The notes beneath the pieces are model-generated. The model was given only the letters and a program-made list of their open reading frames with translations. It made no database searches and was not told the DNA's origin. The translations under genes were made by a program, and so were the position numbers. From positions 11,755,501 to 11,819,500 of the forward strand of contig NZ_JAUSZI010000002.1 in assembly GCF_030817415.1 (NCBI RefSeq): 64,000 nucleotides of DNA, in the 5' to 3' direction. Of the stretch, positions 44,872 through 53,932 are shown in pieces (the stretch's first letter is position 1; each line of letters opens with the position of its first letter). The stretch is from Streptomyces umbrinus. GTDB lineage: Bacteria > Actinomycetota > Actinomycetes > Streptomycetales > Streptomycetaceae.

Positions 44872-45101
44872 TCAGCCGGCCATGGCATCGAGGACGTCGC
44901 ACAGCCCTTCGCCGAGAGGGGGGAGCCGGTATGCGACCCGCGAGTGAACCAAGGGTAGGCAGTGGGGCTGACGATTGTCGCCGCCCCGCTCAGCTCGCCC
45001 TCCTCGAAAGTGCTGCGCCACCTGCTGTGGGAGCAGCCGCTGCACACAGCGAAGGCCATCGAGATCCAGGTCTTCGTGCCGATGGAGTCGATCCGGTCCA
45101 A
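44872..45101 (-). pseudogene. HxlR-family regulator remnant
   Basis: The last residues read RVAYRLPPLGEGLCDVLDAM AG, matching the wing and C-terminal helix of HxlR regulators (RVEYxLTPLGxxLxxVLDAM). The part before it (SHSRWRSTFEEGELSGAATI VSPTAYP) resembles SHKMLTRTLRELExxGIVSRTxYP in another frame. It is frameshifted and truncated at the N-terminus. Such a regulator could once have bound the TTGAC-NN-GTCAA sites seen elsewhere in the window, but this is speculation. Confidence 0.45.
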
Positions 45102-45359
45102 TCCGCATGTGCGTATAGGCGGTCAGTGACCAGTCTGTGTAGGTGGTACGGCGGGGTGGGTGGCCTATCGCCTTTGCTGGTGCGCGGGTTACGGCCACTC
45201 GGCGGGCGTCGGGCGGGAGGCCGGCCTCGCCGGCTCGGCCGTGACCTGGTCGACGTTGTGCCCGGGGTGTTGTTCGACGTGATCGAAGCCGACCGCAAGC
45301 TGGGCACCTGGCTGCGGTGGGTCCGGTTCGTCGCGGCCGCGGAGGAGCGCCCCGGAGGG

Positions 45360-45713
45360 TCAGGCGCACTCGGCGTTCACGTAAGGCTCCACGCGGCCGA
45401 CGCTCTCCTTGAGGACGAGGTCGAGCAGTCCGGGGAAGCGCTGGTCCAGGTCTTCCTTGCGCAGAGTGTTGAAACGGCGGGTGCCGACATCGTGCTGCCG
45501 GATGAGACCGGCCTCGCGCAGGACGCGGAAGTGGCGGGTGAGTACGGACGCGGTGACGTCCTGCGTGAAGCCGCTGCAGGCCAGACCGGGGGAGACGGAG
45601 AGGGTGACGACGATGGTGAGCCGTGTCTCGTCGGTCAGCGCGCTCATGATCTTGAAGAGGTCGAGGTCGTCCGTGTCGGGGTGGACGAGGGGGGATGAGG
45701 TGCGGCTGGCCAT
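45360..45713 (-). CDS. ArsR/SmtB-type HTH regulator
   Basis: This 117-residue winged-helix protein has FKIMSALTDETRLTIVVTLS near residue 20 and the recognition helix in TASVLTRHFRVLREAGLIRQ (about 54-73). No metal-binding Cys pair of the ELCVCDL type is present; a single Cys in LACSGFT and one at the C-terminus (NAECA) could sense something else. It is divergent from the aldehyde dehydrogenase (gap 170 bp) and probably controls it. Confidence 0.8.
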   Translation of the reverse strand: MASRTSSPLVHPDTDDLDLFKIMSALTDETRLTIVVTLSVSPGLACSGFTQDVTASVLTRHFRVLREAGLIRQHDVGTRRFNTLRKEDLDQRFPGLLDLVLKESVGRVEPYVNAECA

Positions 45714-45883
45714 GAGGAAAGAATAACCCCTGCCCTATGTTCGCGTCAGCGCGTACATGGGTTACAGTGAAGGCACGGATTGACCCTTCATCCGTCATCC
45801 ACCGGGTTGCCCATCACCGGTACTACGGCATGCCACGAACGCCTTTGACGGCGCGGCCTGCAATCAAGAACGGAGCACACCCC

Positions 45884-47230
45884 ATGACCACAACACAGGC
45901 GACCGAGCCGAGGACGCGCCGGACCGAAACTGCCGCGGAGGTGGTCGGCCGTCTTCGTGCGACGTTCAACACCGGCGTCACCCGCGGACTGGACTGGCGC
46001 GTCAGCCAACTGCAGCGGCTGCGGGCACTGCTGGTCGAGAACGAGCAGGAGCTGATCGAAGCCCTCTGGGCTGACCTGAGGAAGAACGCCGCCGAGGCCA
46101 AGACTCAGGAGATCGACTTCACCGTCGCCGACATCGACGAGGCGCTGGCGAATCTCGAGAGCTGGCTTCAGCCTCGCCCGGTGGAGGTTCCTGCCCACTT
46201 CGGTCCCACGACAACGGCCTACACCACGTACGACCCGCTCGGGGTCGTCCTGGTGATCGCTCCGTGGAATTTCCCGCTGCACCTTCTCATCGACCCCATC
46301 ATTGGCGCGCTGGCCGCCGGGAACACCGTGGTGGCCAAGCCGAGCGAGATGTCGGTGCACACCTCGGCGGTCGCTTCACGCCTGCTGCGTGAGTACTTCG
46401 ACGCCGACGTGCTCACCGTCGTCGAAGGGGGCGCCGAGGAGACCACGGCCCTCCTGGCGCAGCGTTTCGACCAGATCTTCTACACCGGCAACGGCACGGT
46501 CGGCCGGATCGTCATGGCCGCGGCAGCCAAGAACCTCACCCCCGTCACGCTCGAACTCGGAGGCAAGTCACCGGTCTTCGTGGCGCCCGACACCGACGTG
46601 GACGAGACCGCCAAGCGGCTGGTCGGCGCCAAGTTCGGCAACGCGGGGCAGCAGTGCATAGCCCCCGACTATGTCCTGGCCGATCCTGCCACCGCCGCCG
46701 CACTGGTCCCCGCCCTGCGTGCGGCGGTCGAAGCTCAGTTCGGCACCAGCCCGCAGACCTCGGCCGGCTTCGGCCGGATCATCAACGAGCGGCACTTCGA
46801 CCGGCTCACCGCTCTGCTGGACTCCGGCCGGGCGGCGGTGGGAGGCCAGCGCGACCGTGACGACCTGTTCATCGCACCGACGGTGCTCACCGATGTCGAC
46901 CCCGCATCGCCGGTCATGCAGGAGGAGATCTTCGGTCCGATCCTCGCCGTCGTCGAAGTCGAAGACCTCGATGCCGCCATCGCCTTCATCAACGAACGCG
47001 ACAAGCCCCTCGCGCTCTACGCCTTCACCGAGTCCGAGGCCACCAAGTCGCGCCTGGTGAACGAGACGTCCTCCGGCGGCGTCGCCTGGGGCCAGCCGGT
47101 GATGCAACTGCTCATGCCGGGACTGCCTTTCGGAGGCGTCGGCGAAAGCGGCATGGGCCGATACCACGGCCGGTACTCCCTCGAGACGTTCAGCCACCTC
47201 AAGGGCGTCGCGGACGTACCGCTCAACTAG
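45884..47230 (+). CDS. aldehyde dehydrogenase family protein
   Basis: This is an NAD(P)-dependent class 3-like aldehyde dehydrogenase of 448 residues. The catalytic Cys is in GQQCIAPDYVL (about 250), the Glu in LELGGKSPVF (about 218) and the Asn in IAPWNFPLHL (about 127). PFGGVGESGMGRYHG is the C-terminal class-3 motif. I chose the ATG at 45884 (MTTTQATEPR); earlier in-frame codons lack homology. The divergent ArsR gene likely regulates it. Confidence 0.9.
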   Translation: MTTTQATEPRTRRTETAAEVVGRLRATFNTGVTRGLDWRVSQLQRLRALLVENEQELIEALWADLRKNAAEAKTQEIDFTVADIDEALANLESWLQPRPVEVPAHFGPTTTAYTTYDPLGVVLVIAPWNFPLHLLIDPIIGALAAGNTVVAKPSEMSVHTSAVASRLLREYFDADVLTVVEGGAEETTALLAQRFDQIFYTGNGTVGRIVMAAAAKNLTPVTLELGGKSPVFVAPDTDVDETAKRLVGAKFGNAGQQCIAPDYVLADPATAAALVPALRAAVEAQFGTSPQTSAGFGRIINERHFDRLTALLDSGRAAVGGQRDRDDLFIAPTVLTDVDPASPVMQEEIFGPILAVVEVEDLDAAIAFINERDKPLALYAFTESEATKSRLVNETSSGGVAWGQPVMQLLMPGLPFGGVGESGMGRYHGRYSLETFSHLKGVADVPLN

Positions 47231-47733
47231 GCCCGCGCTTTCGTGAAGCAGGCTGGCCGATGGGCGATCGGCCGGCGGACGTGCCTCAGGCCGGTGAGAA
47301 TGAGGATCGCTGAGATCGCTGTTCCCACCCCCGCCGCAATCGCGTTCCAGGTGAAGCCGTGTATCGGTCCTCTTCGCGGGGGCGCGTCGAGGGAGTCGGT
47401 CGCGGCGCGGCCTGCAGACATCGATCCGTACCGACTCCGGCGGCGGCACCCATGACTTCGTCAGCTGGCCGGCTGCTGATCGTGCGCAAGGAGCGAACGC
47501 CCGTACTCCGGCGGGCAGTTGCGCTTGACAGGCGTCGACACCGACGCTGACGCCGACGGCATGCGGCTCTCACCGCGTTCGCCGCCCCCACCCCGATCAC
47601 GGTCCTGGAACCGCGTCACCGTCAGCGGCCCACGCCTGCCCGAGGACCCCATCCGCGCCTCCGCCGGGACAGCGTGGACCCCCTGCGTCGCAGACGTTCA
47701 TCCCCTTTCCCTCCGTATTGCAGAAAGAAGCCC
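47231..47733. other. 503-bp gap
   Basis: On the minus strand, 47227-47421 could code a short protein with one hydrophobic stretch (NAIAAGVGTAISAILILTGL). It might be the C-terminal scrap of a membrane protein. Nothing else is recognisable. Confidence 0.25.
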
Positions 47734-48846
47734 ATGGCTGTGAATATTTCAGAAGTTACGCCCGTTCCATCACTCTTCTCCCCCGTCTCTCTCGGGAAGA
47801 TCGAGCTCGCCAACCGCATCGTCATGGCACCGCTGACCCGGGTCCGGGCCGGTTCCTCCGGCATCCCCGGGGACCTCATGGTCGAGTACTACCGGCAGCG
47901 GGCGAGCGTCGGAATGATCATCACCGAGGGCACCTACCCCGACCACGCGTCGCAGGGGTATGTCGGTGAGCCGGGCATCGCCACCGACGAGCAGGCGGCC
48001 GGCTGGCAGCGGGTGTTCGAGGCGGTGCACGCCGAGGGCGGCCACATCGTCCTGCAGATCATGCACGCCGGCCGCGGCACCCACCCCGACATCAACGGCG
48101 ACCGCCGCATCCTCGCCCCCAGCGCGATCGCCATCGACAATAAGACGTTCACCGAGAAGGGCGAGCAGCCCTACCCCGTACCGGAAGCGATGACCACCGC
48201 AGAGATCCGTGCAGCCCTGGAGGACTTCGTCGCCGCGGCCCGCCGGGCCATCGAGGCGGGAGCGGACGGCGTGGAAATCCACGGGGCCAACGGCTACCTG
48301 CTCCAGGAGTTCCTTTCCCCGGCGGCCAACCAGCGCACCGATGGATACGGCGGCTCGCCGCACAACCGCGCCCGCTTCGTCGTCGAGGTCGTCACGGCGG
48401 TCGCCCAGGCCGTCGGTGCCGAGCGGGTCGGGCTGCGGATCTCGCCGGAGGTCGACCTCGGGGACGTCTTCGAGACCGACCGGGACGACGTCCTGGCCAC
48501 CTACGGCACCCTGATGGACCAACTGCGCCCGCTGGGCCTGGCCTACCTCTCCGTACTGCACGCCGAGCCGGGCGGCGACCTTGTGCAGGAGCTGCGGCGG
48601 CGCTTCGACGGCAAGCTGATTGTCAACAGCGGCCCCTTCGGGGGGCAGACCACCCGCGAGCAGGCGCTGCAGCAGATCGAGGCCGACCACGCCGACGCCG
48701 TGGCCGTGGGCCGGGCCCTCATCGCCAACCCCGACCTGGTCGAGCGCTGGCAGGGTGGCCACCCGGAGAACGAGCCGCGGCCGGAACTGTTCTACGGGCC
48801 GGGCGCCGAGGGCTACACCGACTACCCGTTCCTCGAAGCGGCTTGA
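47734..48846 (+). CDS. old yellow enzyme-type alkene reductase
   Basis: This is an FMN-dependent NAD(P)H oxidoreductase of 370 residues. FMN-binding blocks are MAPLTRVRAG (about residue 31), LQIMHAGRGTHP (Gln and His), EIHGANGYLLQEFLSPAANQ (catalytic His-Asn pair), and DAVAVGRALIANPDL. The ATG at 47734 has AGAAAGAAG just before. Such enzymes reduce alpha,beta-unsaturated carbonyls. It follows the aldehyde dehydrogenase with a long gap and probably has its own promoter. Confidence 0.9.
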   Translation: MAVNISEVTPVPSLFSPVSLGKIELANRIVMAPLTRVRAGSSGIPGDLMVEYYRQRASVGMIITEGTYPDHASQGYVGEPGIATDEQAAGWQRVFEAVHAEGGHIVLQIMHAGRGTHPDINGDRRILAPSAIAIDNKTFTEKGEQPYPVPEAMTTAEIRAALEDFVAAARRAIEAGADGVEIHGANGYLLQEFLSPAANQRTDGYGGSPHNRARFVVEVVTAVAQAVGAERVGLRISPEVDLGDVFETDRDDVLATYGTLMDQLRPLGLAYLSVLHAEPGGDLVQELRRRFDGKLIVNSGPFGGQTTREQALQQIEADHADAVAVGRALIANPDLVERWQGGHPENEPRPELFYGPGAEGYTDYPFLEAA

Positions 48847-49234
48847 GCCCACGGTCACGCCTGTCCATGCGGCAGCCCCACTCACCCATGGACAGGCACC
48901 CGACCGGCGACACCGTGTCCGCCGCTTTGAGCCCGCGGTCACACCGGCGATCACCGGCTCGAGGACCGTCGGGTCCGTCAGGGCGTTGACGGTCCGCAGG
49001 TTCCTGGTCCGCAGCCTGCGTTCGGTGACCTCGTCGAGCACATCGCTCTCGTGCGTGGCCACCGCGGCGGCCTTCGGCCACAGCTGACGCCTATGACAGT
49101 TTTCCGGCGGCGGCCCATCAACCAGGTCCGCCTTCCGTAAGGGAGTCCTTCGCCGATATCCGTCCCCGCTGTACACCGGCGCCCATGCCGTCCAGCCCGA
49201 ACGCTGGGAATGGGGGTGACGAAAGGGGCTGTCG
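48847..49234. other. 388-bp gap
   Basis: On the minus strand, about 48930-49090 reads KAAAVATHESDVLDEVTERR LRTRNLRTVNALTDPTVLEP in an open frame. It looks protein-like, but I cannot name it; it could be a remnant. No ribosome site is evident. Confidence 0.25.
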
Positions 49235-49390
49235 GTGGGGCGGGATCTGGGTCTGGACGGGGTGGTGGACTACTTCACCCTGTCCGGCGACGAGGCGGGC
49301 TGGTTACGGAACAAAAGCGGCGCCACCAGGCTGGGCTTCGCCGTCCATCTGAAATTTTGCGACGGCGACCTCGGAGGCGGTTCACGAGTT
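49235..49390 (+). pseudogene. Tn3-family transposase N-terminal scrap
   Basis: The plus frame reads GRDLGLDGVVDYFTLSGDEA GWLRNKSGATRLGFAVHLKF, which matches the DUF4158 N-terminal domain of Tn3 transposases (WTLxxDExxLVxNKxGATRLGFALLLKFF). After LKF it diverges. Only about 45 residues remain of nearly 1000. Confidence 0.6.
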
Positions 49391-49648
49391 ACTCGGCACC
49401 TGATTCGCCGCTCGTTAACGGCTCCCCGACCGACGCCACCACTGGTCCAGGGCCCTTCACGCCGGAGGGCCCTGAGCCATGCCCGCAGTGGACAACGGAC
49501 AGAACGAAACCCCATCCATGACTTTGGCTCACCCGCCCACCCCGGCAGCAGCGCAGGGCCGTCCCGGCCTGGCACGCCGCGCGAGGGATGATGGGGATGG
49601 AATGACGGAACGTGAGGTCAGGAGCTTCCATGGCGCGAGCCCTGCCGG

Positions 49649-49864
49649 GTGATGGACCTCGTCGTGGGGGGCATCGCCGACGACTACACGGGCCGCCTGA
49701 CGGCCGTCCGCACCGACATCACGCGCTGTCCGGCCGCAACCGAGCGATACGGGATCACCGGAGCCCCGTCCTGCGTCCTGCTGAAGGGGGGAGAGGCGGT
49801 GGCGCACGGCACGGGGCCCATGACCACCGCCGAGGTACGCAAGTTCCTGGACGGCCACCTCTGA
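49649..49864 (+). CDS. thioredoxin-like C-terminal fragment
   Basis: This is a 71-residue frame resembling the C-terminal half of thioredoxin: GRLTAVRTDITRCPAATERY GITGAPSCVLLKGGEAVAHG. The cis-Pro position is in GAPSCVLL. The N-terminal half with the WCxxC active site is missing, so it is either a remnant or a redox-dead fold. The upstream ATG at 49602 opens a frame that stops after 17 codons. Confidence 0.5.
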   Translation: MMDLVVGGIADDYTGRLTAVRTDITRCPAATERYGITGAPSCVLLKGGEAVAHGTGPMTTAEVRKFLDGHL

Positions 49865-50527
49865 GCGGCCGCTGCGGCACGTGGCCGCGACGCCGTCACG
49901 TCTCGTCTGTGAGAGCTGCGCCGCCTGAGACACCTTGGGGCTGAGACACCCCACAGGTCACATAACACCGTCGACCGCCGTGTCGTCGGGCAGCCCAGGT
50001 ATGCGACGCAGCGTCACTGCTCTCCGGAGCCGCCCGCAGACGCTCAGTTCAGCTACGAGCACCTGTTTGAACGGAGACGGCAGGGGCACTCAGGGCGTGG
50101 CTGAGCGGCCATGGGGGAGGGCCGCGGACCCGGTGTGACCGGGTCCGCGGTTCTCCTGCAGCCGAGAGGTACTGGCCTGGCCGTCGTTGAGCCGCAGCTC
50201 GGCGGGCCGCCCCGGCCGCCCCGGCCGGCACGGCGTCTCGGCCATCTGTCTCCCCAGCCGAGGTGCGGCAGTTGGAGTTCCCCGGCGTATGAGGGCACGG
50301 TGCTCGCCGTCGTCCACGACTACTCGTTCCCCCGCTGCCTGACATCCCGCAGTGACCGCCGGGCGCTGGAGAAGGTGAAGGTGGCACGAGGCAGGGAAGG
50401 GCGAAGCGGCTCCGGAAATACACGGTGCCGGGCGATGCGCAGGGAGGGCAGGCCGAAATCGGAAGCGGTCGCGCCGGCGCCCCGGCACACGGACTTGTGT
50501 GCCGGGGCGTGTGTCTCCGCGGTCGGT
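49865..50527. other. 663-bp gap with a strong hairpin
   Basis: No gene is recognised. A plus-strand frame (about 50000-50100) ends just before a strong hairpin at 50122-50150. A small RNA could end there, but there is no further evidence. Confidence 0.3.
50122..50150. terminator. perfect 13-bp hairpin
   Basis: CCGCGGACCCGGT (50122-50134), loop GTG, then the exact reverse complement (50138-50150). Its upstream transcript is unclear. It could also end transcription from the Rv2629-like gene, whose 3' end lies 380 bp away. Confidence 0.6.
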
Positions 50528-51634
50528 CTAGGCCCAGCGGAGCAGCGCTCCGAGCCCGCCCACCGGAGTGTCCTGGGGGCCGGCCACTGTTACCGACAGG
50601 GCGGGTGCGCCCGTGGCCACCGCGGAGCGCAGGAGCGCGTCGTCCGCACGGGCGGGCCAGGGGTTCGGCTGGCCGAGCACCTTGGTGTCCGTGCGACGTA
50701 CCGCCAACTGGTCTGGGGCCTCGCCTATCCACACCTCGCGGTGTGCGTCGGGGCCGGCCGGGCGGATCAGGAGTTCGCTGATCCGGTGCTCCCGGGCCGC
50801 CTCGACCAGCGCGGGAACGTCCTCCACGGCGCCGACATGGCCTTCCGCGTCCGGCGACCGGGCTGCCACGAACCGCTCAAGTTCATCGGCCGCCCTGCGG
50901 TGGACATGCTCCGCGCGGGCCCGCTCCACGTCCTTGTCCAGCAGCTTGCTGCCGGGCCCGTGAGGGGCCTCGACCACGAGATCGTGCAGCCTCTGCGGCA
51001 GCCGTTCGCGCACGGCCCGCCGCTCTCGGTCGTCTCCGACGAGTATCAGCAGGTCGGCGCGGGTTTCCTCCTGGCACACCGCGAGTGCCTCCGCGATCTC
51101 GGCCGCGTTGTGCTCCCAGGTGTTCTCGACCTTGAGCTGGAAGTGCCGCTCGGACCAGTCGGAGGTGCTGGTCCGGTGCACGGGCCACTGCCGCCCGGTC
51201 ACCGAGCCCGCGTCCTTGCTGCCCCGTGCGCCCCGCAGTTCGAAGTCGGCGCCCCGGCGGTCGATGTAGGCGACCACACAGAGCGGGTCCTCGCCGACCA
51301 GGTCGAGTAGTGGGGCGGTGCGCGGCAGGGCCGACCACTGAGCGGACAGGCTCCCGGGGGATGCGGCCAGGGCAGGGTCGAGCACCACCTCGCCGGCGGT
51401 GGCGAACAGGGCCCGGCCGTGTGGCTCGGGGGAGTGCCGCAGCTCCTCCAGCGCTCCTCGGACTGCCTGGCAGGTGGCCTCGTCGGCGCCTTGCCCGGCG
51501 AGTTCCGTGGCCGCCGCCCGGGCCATCAGTGACCTCTCGTGCGGGGTGCCCTCCGTATGCCGAGAAGTGTCGGCGTACACGGAGGCCCACGGCCCAGGAT
51601 GTTCGTACAGCGGGTGGAGAAAGGCGAGATCCAT
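50528..51634 (-). CDS. Rv2629/Vms1-like release-factor-fold protein
   Basis: This is a 368-residue protein of the bacterial eRF1-like (baeRF/Rv2629) family, with an N-terminal segment (MDLAFLHPLYEHPGPWASVY ADTSRHTEG) and a central VLS/baeRF core (LCVVAYIDRRGADFELRGAR). The C-terminal third has the L7Ae-like part (DVPALVEAAREHRISELLIR). M. tuberculosis Rv2629 belongs to the hypoxia regulon. The ATG at 51634 has GGAGGAACC 2 bases before it. The role may be ribosome or stress related; that is inference. Confidence 0.8.
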   Translation of the reverse strand: MDLAFLHPLYEHPGPWASVYADTSRHTEGTPHERSLMARAAATELAGQGADEATCQAVRGALEELRHSPEPHGRALFATAGEVVLDPALAASPGSLSAQWSALPRTAPLLDLVGEDPLCVVAYIDRRGADFELRGARGSKDAGSVTGRQWPVHRTSTSDWSERHFQLKVENTWEHNAAEIAEALAVCQEETRADLLILVGDDRERRAVRERLPQRLHDLVVEAPHGPGSKLLDKDVERARAEHVHRRAADELERFVAARSPDAEGHVGAVEDVPALVEAAREHRISELLIRPAGPDAHREVWIGEAPDQLAVRRTDTKVLGQPNPWPARADDALLRSAVATGAPALSVTVAGPQDTPVGGLGALLRWA

Positions 51635-52260
51635 TGGTTCCTCCCGGATGCCGCTCGGGAAATTGCTGAGCGGGCGGGTACCCGAACCGCACCGAAAGAA
51701 CACGAAGATCGTGGTACCACTGGGCTCTGGGTGCAGTGTGCTGCGCCGCTTGGGCTGTGGCGCGCGTGCCCGTCGCATGACTGTCCACTGTCGAGAACGC
51801 TGGGCACGGGGGGCGAGACGTCGTATCGTCGCTCGGCGTTGATCAGCTCGCAGCCCTTCGGATGAGTCGGGTGGCGTGCCGACGGCGGTCAGCCCAGTTC
51901 GGGCCAGGGATCTGGCGAGCGACCCCGGGAGAGTGGTAGGGCGCCGGGGCGCGGTTGTATGCGCTGCCAGGAGTCTGGGGCAAGCGAAAGGCCAGGAGTT
52001 CCACGCTGGCGGGCGAAGCCGCGCATCGGGTCCCATGAGGAGCGAGACGCGCTCACCACACCAGCGCGCGACCGCTTGGTGACGGGGCTTGGTCACGGGC
52101 CGGTTTGAGCCTTTGCGACGTGGGGCACACAGTCCGGCAGGTGCTTGGGATGACAGGCCCACTCGCGAGAGCGGCCGACAGTCGGCTGTCTTCGGTGCCT
52201 GCCGCTCCCAGATGCTCTCGCGACTGTCTGACGCAGCGCGACGGGAGGAGAACAGACTCG
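51635..52260. other. 626-bp gap
   Basis: This is the upstream region of the Rv2629-like gene. I see no gene here that I can defend. GC content stays high and short frames have no family resemblance. Confidence 0.25.
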
Positions 52261-52416
52261 ATGAGCACAGGACAGGTACGTCAGCGCCTGAACGATGTCT
52301 CCTAGACCCTGTGCGTCGCCACTGGCACCCGTGACATCGGTGCCGCGCTCAAAGCCGCCCGCCATCAGCTTCTGAGCACCCGGCCCGAAAGCGACTCCTT
52401 CAGAGCCGCCACCTGA
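52261..52416 (+). pseudogene. DUF5133 remnant with internal amber stop
   Basis: The frame reads MSTGQVRQRLNDVS, TAG (52303-52305), then TLCVATGTRDIGAALKAARH QLLSTRPESDSFRAAT and a final TGA at 52414. DUF5133 proteins of Streptomyces contain LxDVAYTLCVxTGTRDxxAAL at the same place, with a Tyr codon where the TAG stands. A TAC to TAG change would explain it. The N-terminal half is also missing. Confidence 0.65.
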
Positions 52417-52749
52417 CACGTGCCGCCGCAACGGGCGAACCTGCCGACCGGACAAGCGCGACTCCCGCGGGCCGCCGGGCTGGCGTGCCCTGTGCAGGGC
52501 CGAGCCCGGCGTCGTCTCGGCCACCACGGGCGGCAGGCGCGTCCTCGTCACGGAGTCGCGCCGCACAGCACGGCGGCAGAGAGGACGCCGAGTGAACGGC
52601 ATCCCCGTTCTCCTGCACGCCCTCCACCACGCTGGGAAGCACCGGGTCGACCGGCTGATGGCGGTGGCGAGGGCCACCGCGCTGAGCACGAGGTCCACCA
52701 CATCGCCATCAGCCACCCCCACTGGTTCCGAGAACACCTTCTGCACCGG
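52417..52749. other. 333-bp gap
   Basis: No gene is recognised. It may include the lost C-terminal part of the exopolyphosphatase-like remnant that ends here. Confidence 0.25.
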
Positions 52750-53091
52750 GCCGAAACTTCCCTAGAGCACGACCTCCACCTGGGCGATCGGGCGGGGGTA
52801 CCGACGGCGGGCGTGTCGTCGATGTTCCGGGAGAAAGCCGCCCAGGCGGTGGGCAGTCGGCCCGAGCTGGGTCTGCTGCTCCTGCATGATCTGCGGGACC
52901 TGCACCTGGGCGCCACGGAAGCTCCCTGCACTTCCAATGCCTCATCGCCGATGGCTCCGTCGGGCTGGACGTGCTCGGACAGCCGTAGCTTCCACTTGAC
53001 CGGTGTGCACCGGTAGCGGTACACCTGCGTCGGTGTCCGCGGTGGCCAGACGGACCGTGTTCGACCCCGCATCCACCACGCTGACTCGCAT
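52750..53091 (-). pseudogene. Ppx/GppA phosphatase N-terminal remnant
   Basis: The ATG at 53091 begins MRVSVVDAGSNTVRLATADT DAGVPLPVHT, the conserved N-terminus of the Ppx/GppA family (VxVxDxGSNSxRL). A one-base indel near 53000 shifts the frame; the true continuation is KWKLRLSEHVQPDGAIGDEA LE. Beyond that, homology is lost. It cannot be functional. Confidence 0.7.
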
Positions 53092-53260
53092 GAGCCGCGA
53101 GTACCCGACCCGCCAGAGGCGAATCGCCCGAGGACAGCCCCCACCAACCCCGGTTCGTTCCCGGAAGCAGACGCCGAAGGTGGGAGGGAGTGCATGGTTT
53201 GCGCGTCATGTTTGCAGGCTCGATGGCGCGGCCCGAAGGTCCACCCGCGACTGCCGCCTG

Positions 53261-53728
53261 CTACTGCGAGTGCCGGAAACCCTCAGCACCTGGCTGGGCG
53301 GGAGCGGTCGGGTGGTTCTGCGTGGTTTGAAGGGCTGCCGACAGGTGTTGTTGGAGATGCTGCGGCATTTCGCCGCCAGGTCGTGCCGCTTCGACCAGGT
53401 AGTCGGCTACCTCGCGCAGTTTGGTGTTGCTGTGCTGGGAGACCTTTACCAGGATCTCCCATGCCGCCTCCGCGGAGCAGCCGAACCCCGACATCAGGAT
53501 TCCCCTTGCCATGTCGATGACCGGCCGGGTGTCCAGGGCTTGGCGCAGCTGATCGATCTCCTGCCGGAGCGCCTGCACGGCATCGGACTCGGAATGACTC
53601 TGGGACGCAGCCTGCGTGCTCCGCAGATGTACACGCGGCCTTTCGCCCCCGCAGCTTCGCTGAGAAGTCGAACTCTGTCGCATGACAATCGCCTGCCCGG
53701 CGCACGCATCCACTACACGTACGGCCAC
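53261..53728 (-). CDS. ANTAR-domain RNA-binding regulator
   Basis: This is a 155-residue protein with a single ANTAR domain (about residues 50-115): LRQEIDQLRQALDTRPVIDM, ARGILMSGFGCSAEAAWEIL and VKVSQHSNTKLREVADYLVE. ANTAR proteins act by binding terminator hairpins in nascent RNA. The N-terminus has no recognisable sensor domain; the start could be as late as MRQSSTS near 53683. It is divergent from the cytochrome b unit at 53888. Confidence 0.82.
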   Translation of the reverse strand: MAVRVVDACAGQAIVMRQSSTSQRSCGGERPRVHLRSTQAASQSHSESDAVQALRQEIDQLRQALDTRPVIDMARGILMSGFGCSAEAAWEILVKVSQHSNTKLREVADYLVEAARPGGEMPQHLQQHLSAALQTTQNHPTAPAQPGAEGFRHSQ

Positions 53729-53887
53729 ACAGACGGCTGCCTGCCGCCTCCGATCGGGTGCTGTGCGGCCACGGAGGAGTGTTCGGCCGTCTGTGGGTAC
53801 TTGCCGGCTGTTCAGTCGGGGATAGCTCGGGACAGAGGGCAGGGCGGCTCACGGGGACCGGGCCACGCCCGGCATGAGGAGGGTTTG

Positions 53888-53932
53888 GTGGACTACAAAC
53901 GTCACGGCGGGCCTGGCCCGGAGGACAAGTGA
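53888..53932 (+). CDS. 14-residue leader peptide upstream of cytochrome b
   Basis: GTG at 53888 is preceded by AGGAGGG (53877-53883), an ideal ribosome site. The peptide reads MDYKRHGGPGPEDK and stops at 53930-53932. Its TGA overlaps the GTG start (53929) of the cytochrome b gene. This is the classical layout for coupled translation. It could alternatively be the last codons of a lost qcrA gene. Confidence 0.5.
   Translation: MDYKRHGGPGPEDK

Noticed and set aside
47227..47421. Small minus-strand frame with one hydrophobic stretch
   Set aside because: It has no recognisable ribosome site and abuts the end of the aldehyde dehydrogenase; I leave it as part of the gap.
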